Assembly: GCA_046520405.1 (NCBI GenBank)
Contig: JBKGHI010000005.1
Coordinates: 1-64,000, forward strand
DNA from: Myxococcus sp046520405
Lineage (GTDB): Bacteria > Myxococcota > Myxococcia > Myxococcales > Myxococcaceae
Direction: 5' to 3'
Length of the DNA: 64,000 nucleotides
Below are positions 18,183 to 25,509 of this stretch, one piece after another. The position numbers were made by a program, and so were the translations under genes. The notes under the pieces are model-generated. The model saw only the letters and a list, made by a program, of their open reading frames with translations, searched no databases and was not told the DNA's origin. The number at the start of each line of letters is the position of its first letter. Within the stretch, counting starts at the first letter, position 1.

Positions 18183-18198
18183 TATGACGGTCGTCATA
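18183..18198 (+). promoter_or_regulatory. Second TetR-type operator, upstream of the SDR gene
   Basis: TATGACG-GT-CGTCATA, a perfect palindrome with the same GT centre as the one at 17521. The compensating T-to-C and A-to-G changes keep the symmetry, strong evidence for a bound dimer. It ends 17 bases before the SDR start codon and overlaps a TATGAC -10-like hexamer. Confidence 0.8.
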
Positions 18199-18214
18199 AA
18201 ACAGGAGCCGAACC

Positions 18215-18916
18215 ATGCATCTCCAGAACGCAGTGGCCTTGGTCACCGGAGCCAATCGCGGCCTTGGGCTCGCCTTCGCGAAAGGCCTGCTCGAACGGGG
18301 CGCGAGCAAAGTCTATGCGGCGGCGCGTGAGCCCGGCCCCAGCACGGTGCCGGGCATCGTGCCCGTCCGCCTCGACGTGACGCGCCCCGAGCAGCTCGAG
18401 GCCCTGGCGCGGGAAGCGGGAGACGTGACGCTGCTCATCAACAACGCGGGCATCAGCCAGCCGACGCTGCTGTCCGATGAGAATGCGCTGACCTACGCGC
18501 GCAACGAATTGGAGACCAACTACCTGGGGCCGCTCGCGACGAGCCGCGCCTTCGCCCCCATCCTGGCCCGCAACGGCGGCGGTGCCATCCTCAACGTGCT
18601 GTCGGTGCTGAGCTGGCATTCCTTCCCGGGCAACGCGACCTACAGCGCCTCCAAGGCGGCCGCCTGGGCAATGACCAACGGCCTGCGTCAGGAATTGCGC
18701 GCGCAGAAGACCCAGGTGGTCGCGTTGCACGTCGGGTACATGGACACAGACATGGCCCAGAAGGTCACCGCGCCGAAGTCGAATCCTACAGACGTGGTGC
18801 GTCTCACGCTGGATGCGCTGGAGGCCGGCGAGGAGGAAGTGCTCGCCGACGAGGTCAGCCGCGTGGTCAAACAAGGCCTGTCCTCCGGTGGCTATCTGGG
18901 TGCTCGGAGCGCGTGA
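18215..18916 (+). CDS. Short-chain dehydrogenase/reductase (SDR)
   Basis: 233 residues, ATG 18215 after AGGAG. A classical SDR: cofactor loop TGANRGLG (residues 11-18), NNAG near 76, catalytic Ser in NVLSVLSW and the YSASK motif near 144. Acts in the cytosol on an unknown carbonyl or alcohol. It lies directly behind its own TetR-type operator and 11 bp ahead of the MATE gene, so SDR and pump are probably co-transcribed. Confidence 0.93.
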   Translation: MHLQNAVALVTGANRGLGLAFAKGLLERGASKVYAAAREPGPSTVPGIVPVRLDVTRPEQLEALAREAGDVTLLINNAGISQPTLLSDENALTYARNELETNYLGPLATSRAFAPILARNGGGAILNVLSVLSWHSFPGNATYSASKAAAWAMTNGLRQELRAQKTQVVALHVGYMDTDMAQKVTAPKSNPTDVVRLTLDALEAGEEEVLADEVSRVVKQGLSSGGYLGARSA

Positions 18917-18927
18917 GGTGACGTCCC

Positions 18928-20359
18928 ATGGGTGACGCAGCCAGCAGCGACGCAGTTCCGGCCCAGGATGCAGCGCCAGGGCCCCAGCCTCCCGCGCGCA
19001 CGGCGCTTCACGACGCGATGCTGCGAGGGCCCCTCCTCAAACCCTTGCTCCATCTGGCCGTGCCCACCACGGTGGTGCTGATTGCCCAGTCATTGGTGGG
19101 CGTGGCGGAGAACTGGTACGCGAGCTTCCTGGGCACGGACGCGCTGGCGGGCGTCTCCCTCGTCTTCCCCGTCGTGATGTTGATGACGATGATGTCCAAC
19201 GGCGGCATCGGCAGCGGCGTGGCCTCCGCGGTGGCGCGCGCCCTGGGCGCCAACCGACGGGATGACGCGAATGCCCTGGTCTGGCACGCCGTGGTGCTGG
19301 CGCTGGGCCTCGGGCTGGTCTTCAGCGTCCTCGCCTGGATGACGGGCCCCGCCCTGTACACGCTGCTGGGTGGGCGCGAGGGCGCGTTGGACGCCGCGCT
19401 CCAGTATTCGAATTACGTGTTCGCGGGCTCCATCCCCTTCTGGCTGGTGAACCTGCTCGCGGCGGCGCTGCGTGGCGCGGGGGAAGTGCGCGTCCCGGCG
19501 CTGGTGACGCTGGTGGGCGCCGGCGTCTTCCTCGTCGTGACGCCAGCGATCATCTTCGGCTTCGGCCCTGTGCCCGCGCTGGGGCTGGCGGGCGCGGGGC
19601 TCGCGATGACGCTGTTCTACGTGGTCGCCGCGCTTTGGCTGCTGCGGTACATGGCCTCCGGACGGGCCATGGTTCGCCTCACGAAGGGGCCAGTGGAGCC
19701 GAGGCTGCTCCGCGACATCCTGCGCGTGGGCCTGCTGACGGCGGTGAGTTCGCTGCAACCCAACCTGATGGTGATGGTCATCACCGGCGCCGTGGGCCTG
19801 TTCGGCGTGGAGGCGCTGGCCGGCTATGGCATGGCCTCGCGGCTGGACTACCTCATCATCCCGATTCTCTTCGGCCTGGGCACCGCCGTGCTGACGCTGG
19901 TGGGCACCAACGTGGGGGCGGGACAGTACGAGCGCGCCCGCCGCATCGCCTGGCTCGGCGGTGGGCTGGGCTTCGCGGCAGCGGGTGTCATCGGCCTGGC
20001 CGCGGCCCTGGCGCCAGAAGTCTGGCTCCACGCCTTCAGCCGCGAGCCCGCCGTCGTGGCCCCCGGCATGGACTACCTGCGCATCGTGGCGCCGTTCTAC
20101 GGCCTGCTGGGCCTGGGCTTCGTGCTCGCCTTCGCCGCGCAGGGGGCGGGGCGCGTGCTGTGGCCCTTCCTGGCGGGAACCTCGCGGCTGGTCATCAGCG
20201 CGGGGCGCCGGGTGGTTCGTCGCCGCGCGACTCGGCGCGGGGCTGCCCGCCCTGTTCGCCATGGTCGCCGCCGGCCTCGTCGCCTACGCCGGCGTCACTG
20301 TCGTGGCGGTGCTCGCGGGCGCCATCTTCCGCCAAGACACGGCGCCGCGCGGCACCTGA
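18928..20359 (+). pseudogene. MATE-family efflux protein with a late single-base frameshift
   Basis: Start ATG 18928 after GAGGTGA. About twelve hydrophobic segments; MATE features include ENWYASFLGTDALAGVSLVFP near residue 60 and the inverted second half from about 265. After LAGTSRLVISAG the frame turns into Arg-rich nonsense, while the +1 frame continues with a normal last membrane helix (GWFVAARLGAGLPALFAMV.. AIF) and stops at 20359. Removing one G from the GGGG at 20202-20205 restores a 476-residue protein. A terminator begins at the corrected stop, supporting the corrected end. Drug/sodium antiporter, substrate unknown; likely co-regulated with the SDR by TetR. Confidence 0.8.
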
Positions 20360-20400
20360 ACAGGCCCGGGGCCGGCACACGCGCCGCGCCCCGGCTGTTC
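20358..20400 (+). terminator. Strong hairpin terminator after the MATE gene
   Basis: GAACAG...CTGTTC outer stem enclosing CCGGGGC...GCCCCGG and GGC...GCC, a long stem with small internal mismatches. It starts at the TGA of the frame-corrected MATE gene; the uncorrected frame would run straight through it. Confidence 0.7.
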
Positions 20401-20462
20401 GCCCACGTCCCCCTCCTGAAATTCCGGGCTTGACCCCAAGACCGATCTGGAGGTAATGAAAT

Positions 20463-20477
20463 TGATACTGATTATCA
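20463..20477 (+). promoter_or_regulatory. Fur-type box in the leader of the extra S4 gene
   Basis: TGATACT-G-ATTATCA matches the 7-1-7 Fur inverted repeat (TGATAAT-N-ATTATCA) with one mismatch, 48 bases before the GTG start. A TTGACC -35-like hexamer lies upstream at 20430-20435, so the box sits around the expected -10/+1. It could equally bind another Fur-family member (Zur or Mur). Confidence 0.6.
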
Positions 20478-20524
20478 ACTTCATCTCCAGTCCAGACACC
20501 GGGAGATGGTCGGAGGTACACGAC

Positions 20525-21157
20525 GTGGCACGCGACTTGGGACCGCGGGGAAAGATGTGTCGTCGGCTGGGGATTCCGCTTTCGCGCATCACCGCGAAGG
20601 ACCCGGACAAGGACCCGGTGCTGCGCCGGCCCTATCCTCCTGGCCAGCACGGAGCCACCGCGCGCACCAGCGTCAGCGACTTCGCGCGCCGCTTGCGGGA
20701 GAAGCAGAAGCTGAAGCTGTACTACGGGCTGCTGGAGAAGCAGTGCCGCCAGGCCTTCATGGAAGCGCGCCGGGCGCCGGGCAACACCGGCACGGTGCTG
20801 CTGCAGTTGCTGGAGAGCCGGCTGGACTCGCTGGTGCTGCGCGCGGGCCTTGCCACCAGCATCCGCCAGGCCCGGCAGTTCGTGCGCCACGGCTACCTCC
20901 AGGTGGACGGCAAGCGGGCGGACATCCCCAGCTTCCGCGTCAAGCCCGGGAGCGAGGTCCGCTTCCACACGGCGCACCTGAAGCTCGCCGTGGTGCAGGA
21001 GTCCTTCAGCCGGATGAAGTCGCGCTCCGTGCCCGCCTACGTCCAGGTGCTGGGTGAGGGCGAAGGGCTGCGCTACGTGCGCCTGCCCGAGCGGGAGGAA
21101 ATCCCCGTGGACGTGAACGAGCCCTTCATCGTGGAGTACTACGCCCAGCGGAGCTGA
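20525..21157 (+). CDS. rpsD: 30S ribosomal protein S4 (extra, cysteine-poor copy)
   Basis: 210 residues from GTG 20525, preceded by GGAGG at 20512. Begins VARDLGPRGKMCRRLGIPL, continues with YPPGQHG and DFARRLREKQKLKLYYGLLEKQ, followed by the S4 RNA-binding domain (LESRLDSLVLRAGLATSIRQARQFVRHGYLQVDGKR). In S4, this protein nucleates 30S assembly on 16S rRNA. The multi-Cys zinc motif of some S4 proteins is absent: a single Cys remains in the N-terminal segment. It lies away from any ribosomal protein operon, so it is probably a paralogue, and the Fur-type box suggests metal-dependent expression. Confidence 0.9.
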   Translation: MARDLGPRGKMCRRLGIPLSRITAKDPDKDPVLRRPYPPGQHGATARTSVSDFARRLREKQKLKLYYGLLEKQCRQAFMEARRAPGNTGTVLLQLLESRLDSLVLRAGLATSIRQARQFVRHGYLQVDGKRADIPSFRVKPGSEVRFHTAHLKLAVVQESFSRMKSRSVPAYVQVLGEGEGLRYVRLPEREEIPVDVNEPFIVEYYAQRS

Positions 21158-21175
21158 GACCGCTGTGTGTACCTG

Positions 21176-21204
21176 TCTGTCCGGGCGTGGCTTGCCCGGG
21201 CAGA
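21176..21204. terminator. Bidirectional hairpin between rpsD and the lipoprotein hydrolase
   Basis: TCTG-t-CCGGGC, loop gtggctt, GCCCGG-g-CAGA: ten pairs with one mismatch in the space between converging stop codons. Confidence 0.6.
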
Positions 21205-21206
21205 CG

Positions 21207-22208
21207 CTACGGCGCGGCGGTGGCGGCGAGGAACTCACGCATCCGCGACACGACCTCCGCGCGGTTCGTCAACCAGATGTAGTGCCCCGCCCCGTCCAGC
21301 TCCAGGTGCGTCCAGCCCGGGTGGCTTCGCAGCGCGGCCTCCAGGTCCGCCTCGTGCTGCCGGATGTAGGGCAGGAAGCCGCGGGCCTTCTCCCGGAACT
21401 CCAGCGGCAGTGCCTCGGCCGCCGTCAGGGCCTCCACCCAACCGGTGAAGCCCTGCCCGTCCGACAAGGACAACACAGGCCCCCGCACCTTCTTGAGGTC
21501 CATGATGGCCGCGCCCCGGACCGACTGCTCGGTGGCCCCCGGATGGCGGCGCTCACGCAGGTAGGCCCCGGTGGTGGCGTCGAACTCATACGCTTGTTCG
21601 ACCTCGTGCGCGGGGAGCCCGCCGCCCAGGTCATGCGCCAGCCGCTCCGCCACCGCCTGCCGTGAAGGGAGGCCGTCGAGCACGGAGAACGGCAGCGGAG
21701 GCAAGGGCTCTCCCTCCAGGAACGCGGCAATCTCTCCCCGGCTGTCAGTGGCATCGAGATAGACGAGCGCCGCCACACGTTCGGGGTGGTGCAGCGCCAG
21801 CCACGTCAGCTCGTCCCCCGCCAGGGAGTGGCCCGCGAACGACGCCTTGGACAGCCCCAGCACGTCGAGCACTCCCAGGACATCCGCGGCCAGCGTGGCG
21901 GTGTCATAGCCCGTGTCAGGCCAGGCCGAGGCGCCATAACCCCGGCGGGTGAGCGCGTAGACGTGGTGCGTAGCGCGGAACTCGAGCGCCAGTTCGTCGA
22001 AGACGTGGGCCGTGCTGCCCATCCCCGCAAGGAACACGAGCGCCGGCCCTTCACCGCCAAAGTCGAGCACCTCCAGCTCGGCGCCCCGGGCGGCCTCCAC
22101 GCGTGTCACCCGGTGCAAGGAAGGCGGATCATCGGGCGTGGAGTCCGAAGGCGAGGAACCACAAGCAGCCAGCAACACCAGAGCGGCGCCAAGGAGCGTT
22201 GTTCGCAT
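21207..22208 (-). CDS. Lipoprotein alpha/beta hydrolase
   Basis: 333 residues, ATG 22208. A type II signal peptide with lipobox LLAAC (Cys 16) is followed by a Ser/Pro/Asp linker. The alpha/beta-hydrolase fold starts near residue 45, with the oxyanion segment FLAGMGSTAHVFDEL, nucleophile elbow GHSLAG (Ser), an acid candidate in the later VLSLSDGQGF strand, and His in LDGAGHYIW. It acts as an envelope-anchored esterase, lipase or peptidase of unknown substrate. Not in an operon; convergent with rpsD. Confidence 0.85.
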   Translation of the reverse strand: MRTTLLGAALVLLAACGSSPSDSTPDDPPSLHRVTRVEAARGAELEVLDFGGEGPALVFLAGMGSTAHVFDELALEFRATHHVYALTRRGYGASAWPDTGYDTATLAADVLGVLDVLGLSKASFAGHSLAGDELTWLALHHPERVAALVYLDATDSRGEIAAFLEGEPLPPLPFSVLDGLPSRQAVAERLAHDLGGGLPAHEVEQAYEFDATTGAYLRERRHPGATEQSVRGAAIMDLKKVRGPVLSLSDGQGFTGWVEALTAAEALPLEFREKARGFLPYIRQHEADLEAALRSHPGWTHLELDGAGHYIWLTNRAEVVSRMREFLAATAAP

Positions 22209-22364
22209 GTGATTGGGAATTCTGGCGGGCTCGTCCCCCCAGCACCAGCGCCCGCCGGGGATGCCCCGCGCGTGGCCCGCACGGGCATGCCGGCACATCT
22301 GCCCCGCAGGGCGCGGCCCTTGGAGAGGCCCAGGGTTGAATCCCCGTGAGTGCCGGCAGGCGCC

Positions 22365-22745
22365 TCAGTGCCGCTCGCCCTGCTCCTGCGGCTTGCTTCG
22401 AGCGTCATAGGCGGCGCGGGCTCGATGCACTGCCTCCCGGCGGCGCAGGGCCCAGGTGGCCAGCAGGTCGATGGGCTCCATCAACTCCTGGCCCAAGGCC
22501 GTCAACGTGTAGTCCACACGCTGCGGCACCGTGGGCGTGACGGTGCGAAACACGAAGCCATCACGCTCAAGGCCCCGCAACGTGGACGTGAGCACCTTGT
22601 GGGTGACTCCGCCCAGGTCCCGGCGCAGCTCGTTGAAGCGAACCGGCCCTTCCCGCAGATGACGAATGACGAGGATGGACCATTTGTCACCGACGCGGGC
22701 CAACACCTCTCCGACTTCCTTGCAGACATCCGGCGGGAGCGCCAT
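22365..22745 (-). CDS. HxlR-family transcriptional regulator
   Basis: 126 residues, start MALPPDVCKEVGEVLARVGDKWSILVI. The winged-helix HxlR core reads VRFNELRRDLGGVTHKVLTSTLRGLERDGFV, then VPQRVDYTLTALGQEL. A Cys near residue 8 occupies the place used for redox or aldehyde sensing in this family. It is divergent from the SDR gene starting at 22843, with 97 bp between, the usual regulator-target layout. Confidence 0.9.
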   Translation of the reverse strand: MALPPDVCKEVGEVLARVGDKWSILVIRHLREGPVRFNELRRDLGGVTHKVLTSTLRGLERDGFVFRTVTPTVPQRVDYTLTALGQELMEPIDLLATWALRRREAVHRARAAYDARSKPQEQGERH

Positions 22746-22842
22746 GGCGGTGGGCGGTATCTTCAAAGTGCGTCCTTGTCTGGAAATTCGCTCCCCAGCA
22801 TATAGCGGGGCACCGAAGGACATTCCGACCAGGAGAGCGGAC

Positions 22843-23720
22843 GTGCGGCCCGACAAGAGGACGGCGCTGGTGACAGGTGCGCGCACAGGTGTTGGGCGCG
22901 CGCTGACGCAGCGATTGCTGGCGGAGGGCTGGGACGTGGCCGTGCTGGTCCGCTCGCCCATCGCGGATACGGCGGACCTGATTGAAGCGGAGCGGACAGG
23001 CCGCCTGCGCGCCTACCAGGCAGACCTCGCGGACTTTCAGAGCCTGCGCGGCGTGCTCGCGGACCTCACTCGCAAGGAGCCTTCTATCGATGTCCTGTTC
23101 AACAACGCCGGCGTCGGCCCCGCGGAACTGACGTTCTCGCCGCAAGGACGCGAGGTCTCCTTCGAGGTGAATACCGTCGCCCCCTACGTCCTCACACTCG
23201 CGCTGGCAGGCAATGTGGCCAACAGCCAGTTGAAACGGGTGGTCAACACCTCATCCAATGCGCTGCTGCACGTGAAGTCTTTCGACCCGGCCGGCCTTGC
23301 TCGGCGACGGGCACGTTCCGCAAGCTCCTGGGGGCCTATGCGAGCTCCAAGCTGGCCCTGTCCCTGTGGACGCAGGCGCTGGCGGGTGAGCTGTCCTCAC
23401 AGGGCATCTCCATCCTCTCCGCGTGCCCGGGCCCCACGAAGACGCCGATGACGGCGAGCGCCGGTATGCCCTGGCCCTTGGGGCTCGTGGCCCGGTACTT
23501 CTTCAATCCCCCCAGCGTGGGCGCGGACCGGCTTTACCGGGCGGCCTTCGACAGTCCTGGCGTTGCCTCCGGGAGCTTCTTGATCAAGGGCAAGGTCACG
23601 CTCCTCCCCCATGCCCATGCCGCGCAGGCAGTGCTCGAACGGGTCAGCGCCATCTATCGCCAGGAGTTCGCGGCGGCGGCCCAAGGAGGCCCGTCAGGAA
23701 CCGCGAGCGTCGTGAGGTGA
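22843..23720 (+). pseudogene. SDR-family oxidoreductase with a frameshift before the active-site Tyr
   Basis: GTG 22843 follows AGGAGA. The first frame has the SDR cofactor loop TGARTGVGRAL, FNNAGVG and VNTSSNAL; it then loses homology after FDPAGLA. The catalytic YASSK and downstream structure (ISILSACPGPTKTPM.. LPHAHAAQAVLERVSAIY) are in the -1 frame. One base appears missing at about 23290-23312; restoring it gives 292 residues. Divergent HxlR gene suggests regulation by that protein. Substrate unknown. Confidence 0.75.
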
Positions 23721-23777
23721 AGCCACCGTTCGGGACAAATGCGCGTGGTGCATCCCAATGACGCGCGGGCGCATCAT

Positions 23778-24215
23778 TCAACGTTCGGACGGGATGCACA
23801 GCACATCACGCGCATCCCTGGGCCTCCGCGCCCCACGCGCATAGACAATGCTCCCCACGAACGCCACCAGGGCCAATCCGAACCACTGCGGGCGGATGAA
23901 GTAGGAGAACGACGGGTGCCCCTTCATCACATCACAGTGATGAACGAGCGAGTCCGTTGCCACCAGCCAGGACGTGACAAACGCCATGGGCCCCAGGATG
24001 GCAGCCGCTACAGCGACCCACGCGGCGACATCCGCCCCACGCCGGAGACGGTCAACACCAGACGCAGGCGCAGCCCGGAGGACATCGCCCGGCTGACGCG
24101 GGCCCCACAGCAACCAGTACATCGCGCCCAGTCCAACGGATACCGCCAGCGCGACCACCCACCACAGGTTGGAGTCCCACCAGAGGAAGGGTGACGGCTC
24201 GTCGTGGAAGTTCAT
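23778..24215 (-). CDS. Small membrane protein of unknown function
   Basis: 145 residues, ATG 24215. Three clear membrane segments: LWWVVALAVSVGLGAMYWLLW (near 17-37), VAAWVAVAAAILGPMAFVTSW (near 63-83) and WFGLALVAFVGSIVYA (near 111-126), separated by short polar loops, one with HHCD. The topology superficially resembles ExbB/MotA-type proteins but the conserved residues are not obvious. No named family recognised. Confidence 0.7.
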   Translation of the reverse strand: MNFHDEPSPFLWWDSNLWWVVALAVSVGLGAMYWLLWGPRQPGDVLRAAPASGVDRLRRGADVAAWVAVAAAILGPMAFVTSWLVATDSLVHHCDVMKGHPSFSYFIRPQWFGLALVAFVGSIVYARGARRPRDARDVLCIPSER

Positions 24216-24357
24216 CCGCAGGCCTCCCAGCGTTGCCCCAGTCAGTCTACAAGGTCCTCAGGATGCCAGCAACGACCTGACGAGTTCCGCCTGACGCTCA
24301 GGTGAAGCCAGGCACAGCGCAGCGAAGGCCAGCCGCGCGGCGCCTTTCTTCGACGCG

Positions 24358-24852
24358 GTGGCATGCGGAGACAGAGCCACGGCGGAGCGAATCGCCCGGC
24401 ACGCGCCCGGCGAACATCGCGCCGAACGGGAACACCTCGAGGACTTCCTCTACGTCCACTTCCTCCTGCAGCACTTCTTCCTGGGGGCGGCCCCAGACAC
24501 CTGTGAAGACATCGCCGCGCGACTGACCGAAGCCTCCTTGGAGGACGTCGCCGCCACCGCGCGTGCCGACGTGTGCCGGGCCCTGCTCACCCGGAATGCG
24601 GACGGCTTCCAGGAAGCCCTCCTCACGCTGATTGGCGAACACCGGTCCTGGTACGAAACCGGCTTCCAGCGAGGCCGCCTTCCCGAAGAGGTGTGGGCCA
24701 TCGACGGGAACCTGTTCATCGAAGGGCTCGCGCTGGTTCGACTGGCCCGGACCGTGGGCCTTCCCACAGCGGAAGAGTCCCCCCTGATACCTTCCCTCGC
24801 GTTGGCAACGCCGCCCATGACGTTTGATGCCCAGGCCAGGCGCATGCCTTGA
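24358..24852 (+). CDS. Imm49-like immunity protein, probably 5'-truncated
   Basis: From GTG 24358 the product is 164 residues. The sequence AACGD-type helix, then LYVHFLLQHFFLG, then EHRSWYETGFQRGRLPEEVWAIDGNLFIEGLALVRLAR and a closing ESPLIPSLA resemble the C-terminal two thirds of the Imm49 immunity family found in polymorphic toxin loci. Family-like sequence continues upstream of 24358 (RAAPFFDAVA) to an in-frame stop at 24292-24294, so the original N-terminal third seems lost. It may be a decaying gene. It converges with an SMI1/KNR4 gene. Family assignment is from memory of the pattern. Confidence 0.5.
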   Translation: MACGDRATAERIARHAPGEHRAEREHLEDFLYVHFLLQHFFLGAAPDTCEDIAARLTEASLEDVAATARADVCRALLTRNADGFQEALLTLIGEHRSWYETGFQRGRLPEEVWAIDGNLFIEGLALVRLARTVGLPTAEESPLIPSLALATPPMTFDAQARRMP

Positions 24853-24868
24853 GACTTCGCTGCGCCCT

Positions 24869-25465
24869 TCAGGGCGCGGGCAGCTCGCGCGGGTGGTACT
24901 CCATCCCGAACTGGTCCGCGCCAGGAGCCGCCACGAAGGGGAGCTTGGACAAGCGCTTCGCGATGAACCCCTCTTCGACGAGCGCGGTGAATGAGCGCGC
25001 CAGCTTCACCAACCTCGGGGGCGCCCCGGAAGCACGGTGGTCCAGCGCATAGAGCGCGCACTCGTCTCCTTCCGTGGGCTCTGAAGGCAGGAGGAACAGC
25101 TCCGCGCTGCGGTTGCTGATGACGCGCGGAATGGGCGCGCTCCCCAGGACGACGTACCCGATTTGAATGGCCTTCTCCGTCACGGACTGGCGGCCGCCTC
25201 CGCTGGCATCCTTCACCACGGAGAGCCGGGCGCGGATGTCCTTGGGCACGTCGAAGAAGCCCTTCACGGACCAGGGGCCCCAGAACTCGAGCAGGTCCCC
25301 CAAACGCCCGGGCCCCAGCTCGGTGCAGAAGCGCCGGTAGCTCGCGGGGAAGCGCACCTTCAGCCGCGCCTCCGCCTTGTCGATGTCCTCTTCGGAGGGA
25401 AGTCGCGCGGGCGCTCCCAGCACGGCGATGCCCTGTTGCTTCAGCCAGTCATGCCAGGTGGTCAT
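24869..25465 (-). CDS. SMI1/KNR4 (SUKH) family protein
   Basis: 198 residues, ATG 25465 preceded by GGAGG. The N-terminal SUKH core reads PSEEDIDKAEARLKVRFPASYRRFCTELGPGRLGDLLEFWGP, with the conserved hydrophobic/aromatic pattern of the superfamily. SUKH proteins are often immunity proteins against nuclease or other toxins. The neighbouring Imm49-like gene and RNA repair genes fit that setting, but no toxin gene is visible in the window. Cytosolic, no membrane segment. Confidence 0.85.
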   Translation of the reverse strand: MTTWHDWLKQQGIAVLGAPARLPSEEDIDKAEARLKVRFPASYRRFCTELGPGRLGDLLEFWGPWSVKGFFDVPKDIRARLSVVKDASGGGRQSVTEKAIQIGYVVLGSAPIPRVISNRSAELFLLPSEPTEGDECALYALDHRASGAPPRLVKLARSFTALVEEGFIAKRLSKLPFVAAPGADQFGMEYHPRELPAP

Positions 25466-25509
25466 GCGTCTACCTCCGTTCCCGCGCCTGGGAGCCCGTC
25501 TCGCGCGAA

